Assembly: GCA_022787085.1 (NCBI GenBank)
Contig: JALFVE010000056.1
Location: forward strand, 52,702 to 116,701
Origin: Oscillospiraceae bacterium
GTDB lineage: Bacteria > Bacillota > Clostridia > Oscillospirales > Ruminococcaceae
DNA length: 64,000 bases
Direction of reading: 5' to 3'
Shown here: positions 24,294-33,910 of the stretch, in pieces
How the letters are laid out: every line of letters begins with the position of its first letter
Numbering within the stretch: the stretch's first letter is position 1
Program-made: the position numbers and the translations under genes
Notes under the pieces: generated by a model
What the model saw: the letters and a program-made list of their open reading frames with translations, nothing else
Databases searched by the model: none
What the model was told of the DNA's origin: nothing

Positions 24294-24875
24294 ATGGCAA
24301 AAATGGGACTTGATAAAGCGGCTGTAATTGAACGGGCAGCCCTGCTTGCAAATGAAAACGGGCTTGAAAGCGTGACGATCAAGGAGCTTGCAGACAGCCT
24401 TAAAGTCCGCTCGCCCTCGCTCTACAATCACATAGCGAGCCTTGACGAGCTGAAAAAGGAGCTGATGCTATTCGGCTGGAGGCAGGCAGAGGAGCGGCTT
24501 GTAAGCTCAGCACGGGGGATGGAGGGCTATGATGCGATCCGCCGGATGTGCAGGGAATTTTATGCCTATGCAACCGAAAACAAAGGAGTGTTCAGCGCAA
24601 TGCTGTGGTACAACAAATACACCGATGAAAGCTCCATGTCCGCAACCTCGGGGCTGTTTTCCGCAATATACGAAAGCATGGAAAGCATTGGAATATCCCG
24701 TGAAAGAGCCGAGCATCTTATACGCACCCTGAGAGGATTTCTTGAGGGCTATTCCCTGCTTGTAAATAACGGCGCATTCGGACATCCCGCAAATATTGAT
24801 GAAAGCTTTGAAATATCTCTTGATATACTTATCGAAGGTATCAAGGAAACGGAGGCTAAAAAATATGAACAATGA
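24294..24875 (+). CDS. TetR-family transcriptional regulator
   Basis: 193 residues. The N-terminal helix-turn-helix is ANENGLESVTIKELADSLKVRSPSLYNHIASLDELKKEL, a clear TetR_N domain. The C-terminal part (MLWYNKYTDESS, LIRTLRGFLEGYSLLVNNGAFG) resembles the TetR ligand-binding domains of the WHG/TetR_C_33 type. The start has GAAAGGACTATTGAAAAA upstream. A perfect palindrome lies inside its own promoter, indicating autorepression. It is followed by a DUF4440-type gene overlapping by 11 bp. Ligand unknown. Confidence 0.92.
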   Translation: MAKMGLDKAAVIERAALLANENGLESVTIKELADSLKVRSPSLYNHIASLDELKKELMLFGWRQAEERLVSSARGMEGYDAIRRMCREFYAYATENKGVFSAMLWYNKYTDESSMSATSGLFSAIYESMESIGISRERAEHLIRTLRGFLEGYSLLVNNGAFGHPANIDESFEISLDILIEGIKETEAKKYEQ

Positions 24876-25230
24876 AATTTATCAGCTTGAAGAACTGATG
24901 TGGAAAGCGGCAAGCTCGGGAAATAAAGCAGCCTTTTCGGAGCTTGTGTCCGAGAACGCAGTAATGGTCTGCGGAGGATACCGCTGCACGGGAGCGGAAT
25001 ATTCCGAGCTGATATCGGACTTTGGTATCTCGGGATATGAAATATCCGGTTTTGAGATAACAGCCGAAGATGAGGATATCATAGCTGTTCACTATGTTGT
25101 AAAAACAAGTGCAGCGCTCCCCGAAAATGCCGATCTGGCCGGAACATTCCATGTAGCTTCAATATGGAAGAGGCTTGATGATAAATGGCAGCTGGTCTTT
25201 AATATGGATTCAAGGATATTAGAGGAATAA
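24865..25230 (+). CDS. DUF4440 / NTF2-like (SnoaL-fold) protein
   Basis: 121 residues. The pattern LEELMWKAASSGNKAAFSELVSENAVMVCGG, then YEISGFEITAEDEDIIAVHYVVKT and FHVASIWKRLDDKWQLVFNMDSRI fits the cystatin-like NTF2 fold used by DUF4440 proteins. No catalytic residues can be assigned; such proteins are often small ligand-binding or isomerase-like. The start is the ATG at 24865 with GGAGG 9 nt upstream; the ORF track starts 23 residues too early. Coupled to the TetR gene, so probably under the same operator. Confidence 0.82.
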   Translation: MNNEIYQLEELMWKAASSGNKAAFSELVSENAVMVCGGYRCTGAEYSELISDFGISGYEISGFEITAEDEDIIAVHYVVKTSAALPENADLAGTFHVASIWKRLDDKWQLVFNMDSRILEE

Positions 25231-25283
25231 GTATTGAGAGGTGGCTTTGAAAACCGCAAAGCTCCGATGAAAGGATGATAATA

Positions 25284-26276
25284 ATGAATGAAAAGGCAGA
25301 AAAATTCTGGCAGGATTTTCTGAGAGATACAGGCAGGGATCAAAACCTCAGATATTCCGAATGTTTTCATTTCGAGCTGACGGAATACTGGGCAAATGAG
25401 CTTCTGCGGCTTGTTCTCGAGGGCAGAAAAAAAGCGACCTCAAGCAGTCTATGGGGCTATGAGCTGGAAGGAGATAAGCTTCCTCAGAAGGGCGAGCTGA
25501 GCATTGTCACCGACTGGAGCGGCGAGCCGAAATGCGTAATAGAAACAACAGCGGTAACAATAATCCCTTTTAAGGATATCACCTATGAAATTTGCAGCCG
25601 AGAGGGCGAGGATGATGATTTAAAGTCGTGGCAGGACGGTCACAGAGCTTTTTTTACCGAAGAAGGCAGGGAGCTTGGCTACGAATTTTCCGAGGATATG
25701 CCTGTGATCTTTCAGGATTTTCAGGTGGTTTACAAAGGCGGAGAAATAAAATATACCGAGCTGAAAGCAGAAGATATCAACACAGAATTATTCTCAGCCT
25801 TCCGCAGGCATCAGGTAGTCGAAAAATGTATGCGAAAAATAGACGGAGAGTGGAAAGCAATAGACAATCCCTTTGTGGAGGACTGGGGCGAAAAGGAATA
25901 CGAATATCTTGTGAAATGCCTTATCAGCACTGTTGAGACGGGCGGTGTTGTTTTTGGTGCCTTTCAGGCATCAAGGCTTGTGGGCTTTGCCTCGGCGGAA
26001 AGCAGCTTTTTCGGCAGCAGAGAACAGTATCTTGAGCTTTCCAGCATACACGTCACCGAGGACCTTCGGGGGCATGGGATCGGTAAAAAGCTATTTCGGC
26101 TCATAGCCGGGTGGGCAAAGGAGAAGGGCGGAGAAAAGCTGTATATCTCTTCACATTCCTCAGTGGAAAGTCAGAGCTTTTATAAGGCTGTGGGCTGTAC
26201 AGAAGCCGAGGAATACAGCTCATATCATGCCGAAAAAGAGCCCTGCGACTGTCAGCTTGAATTTAAACTCAGATAG
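25284..26276 (+). CDS. ASCH-domain / GNAT acetyltransferase fusion
   Basis: 330 residues. The N-terminal half (about 1-150) is an ASCH/DUF984-type domain (EGRKKATSSSLWGYELEGDKLPQKGELSIVTDW, then an EEGRELGYEFSEDMPVIFQDFQVVY ending), a PUA-like fold linked to RNA or cofactor-nucleotide binding. The C-terminal half (about 155-330) is a GNAT N-acetyltransferase with the acetyl-CoA loop VTEDLRGHGIGKKLF. I use the ATG at 25284, 9 nt after AAAGG. First of three consecutive acetyltransferase-type genes. Substrates unknown. Confidence 0.85.
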   Translation: MNEKAEKFWQDFLRDTGRDQNLRYSECFHFELTEYWANELLRLVLEGRKKATSSSLWGYELEGDKLPQKGELSIVTDWSGEPKCVIETTAVTIIPFKDITYEICSREGEDDDLKSWQDGHRAFFTEEGRELGYEFSEDMPVIFQDFQVVYKGGEIKYTELKAEDINTELFSAFRRHQVVEKCMRKIDGEWKAIDNPFVEDWGEKEYEYLVKCLISTVETGGVVFGAFQASRLVGFASAESSFFGSREQYLELSSIHVTEDLRGHGIGKKLFRLIAGWAKEKGGEKLYISSHSSVESQSFYKAVGCTEAEEYSSYHAEKEPCDCQLEFKLR

Positions 26277-26286
26277 GAGAATTACT

Positions 26287-27042
26287 ATGGAATTTATAGC
26301 ACTTAATCACAAAAATATAGCTTCGGAGCATATCTGCTGCGCCATTTCAAATAATGACGATCCTCAGGTAAATTCAAAAAAGAAATGGCTGGAGGAACGT
26401 CTTGACGAGGGACTTGTTTTTCTCAAGGCGGATGCCAGAGGCAAATGCTTTATTGAATATATTCCCGCCGAAAAAGCGTGGGCACCTGTTGATGCAGACG
26501 GATATATGTTCATAGACTGCTTCTGGGTGTCGGGACAGCTCAAGGGGCACGGATACGGCAGAGAGCTGCTTGAGCGCTGCATTTCCGACAGCAGAGAAAA
26601 GGGCAGAAAAGGACTTTGCGTGATATCATCAAAAAAGAAGCTGTCCTTTCTCTCCGACCCGAAATTTCTCAGTTTTATGGGCTTTAAGGAGTGCGACGCC
26701 GCAGAGCCGTATTTCACGCTGATGTATCTCCCCTTTGATGAAGGGGCTGCGCCTCCGAAATTCAAAAGCTGCGCCGTCTCTCCGAAAATCGACGGGGAGG
26801 GCTTCATACTTTATTATTCAAACGGATGTCCATTTAACGCCAAGTATGTGCCGATAATCGAAAACGCCGCAAGAGAAAATGATATCCCATTCAGATCGGT
26901 ACATATCGACAGCTGTGAGAAGGCTCGGAACGCTCCCTCGGCATGGACGGTATCCGCCTTGTTTTATAATGGAAAATTCGTTACCCATGAAATACTTTCC
27001 GAGAAGAAATTTCTATCTCTCGCAGAAAAAATGAAAGGCTGA
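26287..27042 (+). CDS. GNAT acetyltransferase with C-terminal YoaP-like domain
   Basis: 251 residues. The N-terminal GNAT part (about 1-150) has the cofactor loop VSGQLKGHGYGRELLERC. The C-terminal part (about 160-250) resembles the YoaP domain, a thioredoxin-like segment beginning ILYYSNGCPFNAKYVPIIENAA, with a single cysteine. Start at the ATG at 26287, 7 nt after AGGAG. It follows the ASCH-GNAT gene by 10 bp, so both are in one unit. Substrate unknown. Confidence 0.82.
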   Translation: MEFIALNHKNIASEHICCAISNNDDPQVNSKKKWLEERLDEGLVFLKADARGKCFIEYIPAEKAWAPVDADGYMFIDCFWVSGQLKGHGYGRELLERCISDSREKGRKGLCVISSKKKLSFLSDPKFLSFMGFKECDAAEPYFTLMYLPFDEGAAPPKFKSCAVSPKIDGEGFILYYSNGCPFNAKYVPIIENAARENDIPFRSVHIDSCEKARNAPSAWTVSALFYNGKFVTHEILSEKKFLSLAEKMKG

Positions 27043-27051
27043 TAATATAAT

Positions 27052-27513
27052 ATGGAAACTGCAAAAGTGACCTTACTCAGAGACAATCCCGAAAAAACAG
27101 AGAAAGCCGCCGAATGGTTCCATAAAAAATGGGGAATACCAAAGGAAGCCTATCTTGAAAGCATGGAGGAATGTGTGAACGGAAAAACGGGCGTTCCTCA
27201 ATGGTATTTTATCGAGAAGAATGACAAGATAATCGCTGGCATGGGAGTTATCGAGAATGATTTTCATCAGCGGAAGGATCTTTCTCCGAATGTCTGCGCA
27301 GTTTATGTAGAAAAGGAACATCGTGGAAATAACACGGCAAAGAAGCTTCTGGAATTTGTCTGCAATGATCTTCACAGACTCGGATATGATGTGCTTTACC
27401 TCATAACATCCTTAAACGGCTTTTACGAAAAATGCGGCTGGGAATACTATTGCGATGTACTTGAGAACAACGGCGACAGCTCAAAAATGTACCGTCATAT
27501 TTACAATGAATAA
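27052..27513 (+). CDS. GNAT family N-acetyltransferase
   Basis: 153 residues, single GNAT domain. The cofactor-binding motif is VYVEKEHRGNNTAKKLLEFVCNDL, followed by LYLITSLNGFYEKCGWEYY, the usual motif B region. It lies 9 bp after the YoaP-type gene. Substrate not predictable. Confidence 0.85.
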   Translation: METAKVTLLRDNPEKTEKAAEWFHKKWGIPKEAYLESMEECVNGKTGVPQWYFIEKNDKIIAGMGVIENDFHQRKDLSPNVCAVYVEKEHRGNNTAKKLLEFVCNDLHRLGYDVLYLITSLNGFYEKCGWEYYCDVLENNGDSSKMYRHIYNE

Positions 27514-27562
27514 CAAAAATATTGCTTCCTTAAAATTCCGTCCGAAAAAAGCAGCTCTGCGA

Positions 27563-27591
27563 TTGACAAAATACGGAGAATGTGGTAAAAT
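27563..27591 (+). promoter_or_regulatory. manA: Promoter of the manA operon
   Basis: TTGACA (27563-27568), 17-bp spacer, TAAAAT (27586-27591). Confidence 0.82.
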
Positions 27592-27659
27592 ATAAGATGT
27601 GTTATTGTTAGTTGCTTCGGTTCGCCGATATATTAAATAATAAAGGAGCATATTGATCT

Positions 27660-28622
27660 ATGGAACCAATTAAACTGAATCCTGCGTTCAAGGACTATCT
27701 CTGGGGAGGAACACGTCTCAGGGACGATTTCGGAAAGGACTGCGATTTTGATAAAATTGCCGAAAGCTGGGAGCTTTCCTGTCATAAGGACGGAAACTCG
27801 GTTGTAGCCGATGGCGAATTTGCGGGACTCACCCTTGCGGAATATATCGAGAAAAACGGCAGACAGGTTCTCGGAACAAACTGTGAAAGGTTTGAGAACT
27901 TCCCTATTCTCATAAAGCTCATCGACGCAAAGGATAATCTTTCCGTTCAGGTACACCCCGACAATGAATATGCAATGAGGGTCGAAGGCGAATATGGAAA
28001 GACCGAAATGTGGTACATAGTTGACTGCGATGAGGGCGCATCCCTGCTTTACGGCTTCAAGCATGATATTTCCAAGGAGGAATTCAGAGAGCGTATCGAA
28101 AATAACACTCTCCTTGAGGTCACAAACGCCGTTCCCGTTAAAAAGGGTGATGTATTCTTCATTCAGGCAGGAACTCTCCATGCCATCGGCAAGGGAATCC
28201 TCATTGCGGAGATCCAGCAGAATTCCAATACTACTTACAGGATTTACGATTACGGAAGAGTTGGCGCAGACGGCAAGCCCCGACAGCTCCACATTGATAA
28301 GGCAGTTGAAGTGACAGATCTCTGCCCCGCAAAGCCCTATCCTGTCAGCGAATCCGTTAAAAAGGACGGCTGGAGCGAGAAGCGCCTTGCGTCCTGCGAA
28401 TATTTCACCGTGGATTCTCTGAATATCGACACTCACGCAAGCCTTGAGGCTGACAGCAGCAGCTTTGTTCATATTCTTGTTACAGAGGGCGGCTGTGTAT
28501 TTTCGGCAGCAAGCAGCGCTTCTTTGGAGCTTGGAAAGGGCGACAGTCTTTTCGTTCCCGCAGGTCTCGGAAAATTTGAGCTTACAGGAAGCTGCTGTGC
28601 AATAATGACGCATATCGACTGA
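27660..28622 (+). CDS. manA: Mannose-6-phosphate isomerase, class I
   Basis: Interconverts mannose 6-phosphate and fructose 6-phosphate in the cytosol. 320 residues, the short Firmicute type. The N-terminus LNPAFKDYLWGGTRLRD is typical. Zinc ligands are visible in SVQVHPDNEYA (Gln, His), KTEMWYIV (Glu) and AGTLHAIGKG (His). AAAGGAG lies 11 nt upstream. Probably co-transcribed with the MATE and glucokinase genes, fitting sugar uptake and entry into glycolysis. Confidence 0.94.
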   Translation: MEPIKLNPAFKDYLWGGTRLRDDFGKDCDFDKIAESWELSCHKDGNSVVADGEFAGLTLAEYIEKNGRQVLGTNCERFENFPILIKLIDAKDNLSVQVHPDNEYAMRVEGEYGKTEMWYIVDCDEGASLLYGFKHDISKEEFRERIENNTLLEVTNAVPVKKGDVFFIQAGTLHAIGKGILIAEIQQNSNTTYRIYDYGRVGADGKPRQLHIDKAVEVTDLCPAKPYPVSESVKKDGWSEKRLASCEYFTVDSLNIDTHASLEADSSSFVHILVTEGGCVFSAASSASLELGKGDSLFVPAGLGKFELTGSCCAIMTHID

Positions 28623-28644
28623 TAATTTACTCAGGTGATTTCAT

Positions 28645-30048
28645 ATGGCAAACAGACGTTTATTGGGTGACGCAGGCTTTTACAAAAAAGTTCTTCTTAT
28701 CGCCGTTCCCATAATGATTCAAAACGGCATCACAAATTTCGTGGCTCTCCTTGACAACATTATGGTGGGACAGCTGGGAACGGAACAGATGTCGGGAACG
28801 GCGATTGTAAATCAGCTTCTATTTGTGTTCAGCCTTACTCTCTTCGGCTCTATCTCCGGAGCGGGTATTTTCGGAGCGCAGTATTTCGGACAGGGAAACA
28901 GCAGCGGCGTCAGAGATACATTCCGTTTCAAGCTTGCAACAGGCATCGTGGTGCTTGCGGCAGGCGGTGTTATTCTGTCGCTGTTCGGAACGGAGCTTAT
29001 TTCCTCATATCTTACGGGAAACGGCGAAAGCGGAAACAAAGCCCTTATCCTTTCCTCGGGTCAGGATTATCTGAGGATAATGCTTGTGGGGCTTATTCCC
29101 TTTGTGATAACGCAGGTTTACGCCTCGACTCTTCGAGAGACCGATCAGACCTTTCCTCCCATGTTTGCGGGGCTGGCGGCGGTGCTGATAAATCTTGCGC
29201 TGGACTGGGTCCTTATCTTCGGACATTTCGGACTTCCTGCAATGGGAGTTAAGGGCGCTGCTCTTGCAACGGTCATTGCCCGCTTTGCGGAGTGTGGGGG
29301 CGTCGTGATATGGACTCACCGAAATTCCGCTAAGAATGAATTTATCAGAGGAGCCTACCGCACTATCGCAGTGCCCGGGGTGCTTGTAAAAAAGATAGTA
29401 ATAAGCGGGCTTCCCTTAATGATAAACGAATGTCTCTGGTCTGCGGGAATGGCAGTTCTGAACCGCTGCTATTCAATGCGAGGCGTGGACGTTGTGGCAG
29501 CCACAAATATTTCCTCGACCATATTCAATCTGTTTGCGGTAATATTTATCGCACTCGGAAATTCGGTGGGAATAATCGTGGGGCAGATACTCGGCTCGGG
29601 AGATATGGAAAAGGCTAAGGAAACGGACACAAGGCTTATTATATTCACCGTTGCAGCCGGAACGTTAACAGGCGGTCTTATGGCTGTGCTGTCAGGAGTT
29701 TTCCCCATGTTCTACAACACCACCGACGAAATAAGAGAGCTGGCGGGCAGTCTTATTACAATTTCGGGAATGTTCATGCCCTTTGCAGCATTTATGCACG
29801 CAGCTTATTTTACACTGCGCTCGGGCGGCAGGACCTTCATCACATTTCTGTTCGACAGTGCATATGTCTGGGCGGTAACGATCCCCACCGCTCTGCTGCT
29901 GATCCATTTTACAAATCTTGACATCATTGCTGTGTATTTTTTATGCCAGCTTGTTGACATAATAAAAATGACGATAGGATTTATCCTTATCAAAAAAGGC
30001 GTTTGGCTGCGGAATATCGTAGCCTCGGAAAATATTCAGAAAGGTTGA
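28645..30048 (+). CDS. MATE-family efflux transporter
   Basis: 467 residues with about 12 hydrophobic segments. The MATE signature is seen near the N-terminus (VLLIAVPIMIQNGITNFVALLDNIMVGQLG) and again in the second half (KIVISGLPLMINECLWSAGMAVLN). It exports cationic drugs or metabolites, driven by sodium or proton gradients; the substrate is unknown. It sits between manA and glucokinase with 22 and 5 bp gaps, an odd partner for sugar genes. Start supported by AGGTG 7 nt upstream. Confidence 0.93.
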   Translation: MANRRLLGDAGFYKKVLLIAVPIMIQNGITNFVALLDNIMVGQLGTEQMSGTAIVNQLLFVFSLTLFGSISGAGIFGAQYFGQGNSSGVRDTFRFKLATGIVVLAAGGVILSLFGTELISSYLTGNGESGNKALILSSGQDYLRIMLVGLIPFVITQVYASTLRETDQTFPPMFAGLAAVLINLALDWVLIFGHFGLPAMGVKGAALATVIARFAECGGVVIWTHRNSAKNEFIRGAYRTIAVPGVLVKKIVISGLPLMINECLWSAGMAVLNRCYSMRGVDVVAATNISSTIFNLFAVIFIALGNSVGIIVGQILGSGDMEKAKETDTRLIIFTVAAGTLTGGLMAVLSGVFPMFYNTTDEIRELAGSLITISGMFMPFAAFMHAAYFTLRSGGRTFITFLFDSAYVWAVTIPTALLLIHFTNLDIIAVYFLCQLVDIIKMTIGFILIKKGVWLRNIVASENIQKG

Positions 30049-30053
30049 TTGAA

Positions 30054-31007
30054 ATGAAGTATTACATCGGTATTGATCTCGGCGGAACAAATATCAAGGC
30101 AGGAGTTGTGAATGAAAATTTTGAGATAATCGCAAAGGCTTCAACCAAAACCCTCTGTCCCCGTCCGGCAAAGGAGATCTGCGATGATATGGCAAAGGTG
30201 TCTGTCGAGGCGTGTAAGCAGGCAGGAATTTCGGTTGATGATATCGAATGGATAGGCGTGGGAACCCCCGGTATTGCCGACAATGTCAACGGCACCATCC
30301 CCTATTCAAATAACCTTGATTTCCACGATGTACCCGTGAGAAAGTACATTCAGGAGCATATCAATAAGCCTGTTTATGTTGCAAACGACGCTAATGCCGC
30401 AGCATACGGAGAATTTGTTGCAGGAGCAGCAAAGGGCGCAAAGAATGCTGTCTGCATTACTCTCGGAACAGGCGTGGGCGCAGGAATAATCGTGGACGGC
30501 AAGATACTCACAGGCTCCAATTTAGCGGGAGCAGAGCTGGGTCACATGGTAATTGAAGTGGACGGACCTCAGTGCACCTGCGGTAGAAAGGGCTGCTTCG
30601 AGGTATTCTCCTCCGCAACAGGTCTTATCCGTATGACAAAGGAGGCAGCCGAGGCGGACAAATCCTCCGTTCTGAACAAGTATTTCGAGACTGACGGCAA
30701 ATTCTCAGCCCGTCATGCATTCATGGCAATGAGAGAGGGCGACAAGGCAGGCACCGAGGTCGTTAACAAATACTGCAATTATCTTGCGGCAGGTATTACA
30801 AACGCAATCAACATCTTCCAGCCCGATATCCTCTGCATAGGCGGCGGAGTTTGCAACGAGGGAGATCCCCTGCTTCTTCCCGTCAAGGATATCGTTAAGA
30901 AAGAAGTCTATACCCGTATGCTCTCTCAGAATACCGAGATCGTTATCGCTAAGCTTGGCAACGACGCAGGCATTATCGGCGCAGCGTTCTTAGGTCTTGA
31001 GAGCTGA
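30054..31007 (+). CDS. ROK-family glucokinase
   Basis: Phosphorylates glucose (or a related hexose) with ATP in the cytosol. 317 residues. The ATP-binding loop is YIGIDLGGTNIKAG. The sugar-binding and catalytic region has VANDANAAAYGE and the zinc motif CTCGRKGCFE, with the preceding ELGHM. The start is the ATG at 30054 (AAAGG 9 nt upstream), 17 residues into the ORF-track entry, and 5 bp after the MATE stop. No DNA-binding domain, so it is an enzyme rather than a ROK repressor. Confidence 0.93.
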   Translation: MKYYIGIDLGGTNIKAGVVNENFEIIAKASTKTLCPRPAKEICDDMAKVSVEACKQAGISVDDIEWIGVGTPGIADNVNGTIPYSNNLDFHDVPVRKYIQEHINKPVYVANDANAAAYGEFVAGAAKGAKNAVCITLGTGVGAGIIVDGKILTGSNLAGAELGHMVIEVDGPQCTCGRKGCFEVFSSATGLIRMTKEAAEADKSSVLNKYFETDGKFSARHAFMAMREGDKAGTEVVNKYCNYLAAGITNAINIFQPDILCIGGGVCNEGDPLLLPVKDIVKKEVYTRMLSQNTEIVIAKLGNDAGIIGAAFLGLES

Positions 31008-31008
31008 G

Positions 31009-31661
31009 ATGGGATTATTTGACAAGTTAAAATGCTTTGTTAACAGCGGAGAGCTTGATAAGCTGACCGAGTCTGCGGAAAAAACGGTAAACACGTTTAT
31101 AAATGAACAGACAGCTGCCGCTCAGAACCATTCTGCGCCCTCTGCAAATCAGAATGGAAATACTGCTTCCGACTCTCTTCTGTCGACTGCCAATATTCCC
31201 CCGAAGCCCGATTTTACCGTTAATGATGATTACGGCGACAAGAAATATTCCTTTGAGCTGTCGGGAGATTATTTCGAATTTAAAGTCACTGCGAATTTAT
31301 GCCCTCCTATCAGTAAGAACCCTTGAGCAGCGATGATTACACCGAGTATGACGGCTCCCTTCCCATTATTGCAATAGGTCCCAGCGATATTATATATGAC
31401 GCTGCGGAAAGCTTTGAAAACGGAGAAGCAGTTAAGGATATCAGCGTGACAGAATGTGACAGTCCATACTTTCTTTTCAGCGCAAGCTTTAAGGAATATG
31501 ATAAAATGATCTATGCCTATGCATTTGCAAAGGACACCGCAAGAGAACACGAAATGCTCTGCGTTCAGTACGACCCGAAGCTTTCGGGAACCGCACTTGA
31601 AAAAAAGCTTATTGCTGCCGTCCAAAAAGCTGCGGCTACATATAAGGAAACAAAATTTTAA
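31009..31661 (+). pseudogene. Disrupted gene of unknown family (frameshift plus stop)
   Basis: Two ORFs in different frames (31009-31326 and 31323-31661) read as halves of one protein. The first begins MGLFDKLKCFVN, has a low-complexity Ser/Asn linker and ends just after DYGDKKYSFELSGDYFEFK. The second continues with DYTEYDGSLPIIAIGPSDIIYDAAESFE and ends at a normal spacing before ilvD. In the second frame a TAA separates SYQ from EPLSS, and that half has no ribosome binding site. So at least one indel and one nonsense change are needed. I do not recognise the family. Sequencing error could explain the indel but less easily both changes. Confidence 0.6.
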
Positions 31662-31682
31662 TTGTAAAAGAGGTAATATAAA

Positions 31683-33368
31683 ATGTCTTGTAACGAAAAC
31701 TGCAAAGACTGCGGAAACTTTTTCTGCGAAGGTGCCGAAATGGCTCCACAGCGTTCCCTGTTCAACGCTCTCGGCATGACCGAGGAGGAAATGAAGAAGC
31801 CTTTGGTCGGCATCGTATCCTCCTACAACGAGATCGTTCCCGGTCATATGAACATTGACAAACTTGTTGAGGCTGTTAAGCTCGGCGTTGCCATGGCAGG
31901 CGGAACTCCTGTGGTATTCCCCGCCATTGCCGTTTGCGACGGTATTGCAATGGGTCATCAGGGTATGAAATATTCCCTCGTTACCCGTGACCTGATCGCC
32001 GATTCCACCGAGTGCATGGCTCTTGCCCATCATTTCGACGCACTTGTTATGATCCCCAACTGCGATAAGAATGTTCCCGGTCTCCTTATGGCTGCAGCAA
32101 GAGTAAATGTTCCGACCGTATTTGTTTCAGGCGGTCCTATGCTCGCAGGTCACGTTCAGGGCAGCAAGACATCTCTTTCAAGTATGTTTGAGGCTGTTGG
32201 CGCATACACCGCAGGCAAGATCTCCGAGGAGGAATTTGAGGAGTATGAAAACAAGGCTTGTCCCACCTGCGGAAGCTGCTCGGGAATGTACACCGCAAAT
32301 TCCATGAACTGCCTTACCGAGGCTATCGGAATGGGACTCAAGGGCAACGGCACCATCCCCGCCGTTTATTCCGAGAGAATACGTCTCGCCAAGCACGCAG
32401 GTATGCAGGTAATGGAGATGTACAGAAGAAATATCCGTCCCAGAGACATTATGACAGAAAAGGCGTTCATGAATGCTCTCACTGTTGATATGGCTCTCGG
32501 CTGCTCCACAAATACTATGCTCCACATCCCTGCCATCGCTCACGAGTGCGGCATTGATATCAATCTTGACATTGCAAATGAGATAAGCGCAAAGACTCCC
32601 AATCTCTGCCACCTTGCTCCCGCAGGTCATGCATACATGGAGCAGCTCAATGAGGCAGGCGGAATCTATGCTGTTATGAACGAACTTGACAAGAAGGGAC
32701 TCCTTTACACTGATCTTATCACCGTTACAGGAAAGACTGTGGGTGAAAATATCAAGGGCTGCATTAACAAGGATCACGACATTATCCGTCCCATCGAGAA
32801 TCCATACAGCGAAACAGGCGGAATTGCCGTTCTCAGAGGCAATCTTGCCGAAGACGGCTGTGTTGTAAAGCGCTCCGCAGTTGTTCCCGAAATGCTCACA
32901 CATACAGGTCCCGCAAAGGTATTTGACTGCGAGGAGGACGCTCAGGCAGCTATTCTTGGCGGCAAAATCGAAGCAGGCGACGTTGTTGTTATCCGCTATG
33001 AGGGACCTAAGGGCGGTCCCGGAATGAGAGAAATGCTCAATCCTACCTCTGCAATTCAGGGAATGGGTCTCGGAACCTCTGTTGCACTTATTACCGACGG
33101 ACGTTTCAGCGGCGCATCAAGAGGAGCATCTATCGGTCACGTTTCCCCCGAAGCAGCTGTTGGCGGAGTTATTGGTATTGTCAAGGACGGAGACAGCATT
33201 ACCATTGATATCCCCAATTATAAAATTCAGCTCAATATAGATGATGCAGAGCTTGAGCGCAGAATGGCAGAATTCAAGCCCAAGAAGAAGGAGCTTTCAG
33301 GTTATCTCAAGAGATATGCTTCTCTCGTAACCTCGGGCGCACAGGGCGCAGTCCTCAAAAACGAATAA
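31683..33368 (+). CDS. ilvD: Dihydroxy-acid dehydratase
   Basis: Dehydrates dihydroxy-acids to 2-keto acids in valine, leucine and isoleucine synthesis. 561 residues, full length. Iron-sulfur ligands are visible in PNCDKNVPG and [16 protein letters not shown]. The active-site serine region [13 protein letters not shown] is intact. An extra Cys-rich N-terminus ([20 protein letters not shown]) precedes the usual start and is odd. The start has AGAGGTAATATAAA upstream. No other branched-chain gene is nearby. Confidence 0.95.
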   Translation: MSCNENCKDCGNFFCEGAEMAPQRSLFNALGMTEEEMKKPLVGIVSSYNEIVPGHMNIDKLVEAVKLGVAMAGGTPVVFPAIAVCDGIAMGHQGMKYSLVTRDLIADSTECMALAHHFDALVMIPNCDKNVPGLLMAAARVNVPTVFVSGGPMLAGHVQGSKTSLSSMFEAVGAYTAGKISEEEFEEYENKACPTCGSCSGMYTANSMNCLTEAIGMGLKGNGTIPAVYSERIRLAKHAGMQVMEMYRRNIRPRDIMTEKAFMNALTVDMALGCSTNTMLHIPAIAHECGIDINLDIANEISAKTPNLCHLAPAGHAYMEQLNEAGGIYAVMNELDKKGLLYTDLITVTGKTVGENIKGCINKDHDIIRPIENPYSETGGIAVLRGNLAEDGCVVKRSAVVPEMLTHTGPAKVFDCEEDAQAAILGGKIEAGDVVVIRYEGPKGGPGMREMLNPTSAIQGMGLGTSVALITDGRFSGASRGASIGHVSPEAAVGGVIGIVKDGDSITIDIPNYKIQLNIDDAELERRMAEFKPKKKELSGYLKRYASLVTSGAQGAVLKNE

Positions 33369-33386
33369 TTATCGGAGAAATGATAC

Positions 33387-33854
33387 ATGAGCAAAACTGA
33401 TAGCGGTGCAAAAAAGGCGGGAAAGGCGCTGACCGCCGTTGTAATACTGATCCTTCTTAACGTTTTTGCCGCCTCATGGTTTATTGGCGGGCAGACAACG
33501 GTTCTGGAAAAATACTGCGCCGCTGTAACATCAGGCAGCTTCAGCCAGTATGTTAAAACTGTTCCACCCGATGACCGTTATGCCGGCGGCAGCGAAAGCG
33601 ATTTCATAGCCGCCTGCGAAAGCGGGATAAAAGGTCTCCCTGAATTTTCTGAGCTTGACAGCACCGATACTATCAGTTCAAAGGTGAAAATAACCTCGCA
33701 TAAAATGAACGGCAGCTTTTCACAATGGGTCTGCACCGCCGATATTGACTTTTTCGGCGGCGGAAGCAGCATATCCTATGACAATGTATCAGTGACAATG
33801 AGCTTTACAGGCGGAAAATGGATCATTATTTCAACTGAGCCAAACGTTTTCTGA
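33387..33854 (+). CDS. Membrane-anchored protein of unknown function
   Basis: 155 residues. A positively charged N-terminus is followed by one transmembrane segment (ALTAVVILILLNVFAASWFIG, about 14-34), leaving about 120 residues outside. The outer part ends with alternating strands (ISYDNVSVTMSFTGGKWIIISTEP), like small lumazine-binding or NTF2-type extracytoplasmic domains, but I cannot assign a family. It follows ilvD by 18 bp and ends within a terminator hairpin, so it may share the upstream transcript. Confidence 0.7.
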   Translation: MSKTDSGAKKAGKALTAVVILILLNVFAASWFIGGQTTVLEKYCAAVTSGSFSQYVKTVPPDDRYAGGSESDFIAACESGIKGLPEFSELDSTDTISSKVKITSHKMNGSFSQWVCTADIDFFGGGSSISYDNVSVTMSFTGGKWIIISTEPNVF

Positions 33855-33870
33855 CGTTTGGCTCTTGTAT
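33837..33870 (+). terminator. Terminator overlapping the stop codon
   Basis: The 11-bp inverted repeat GAGCCAAACGT / ACGTTTGGCTC has a 6-nt loop that contains most of the stop region, followed by a T-rich tract. Confidence 0.75.
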
Positions 33871-33910
33871 TCGAAAAATAACAAAGATTCATGAAAGGAC
33901 GGACATAAAA

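Noticed and set aside
27633-28613. Minus-strand ORF of 326 residues
   Set aside because: Antisense to manA along its whole length; manA has full catalytic motifs and a promoter.
31260-31330. Programmed frameshift joining the two half-genes
   Set aside because: No canonical slippery heptamer is in phase, and an in-frame TAA would also need read-through. Simple disruption is more likely.
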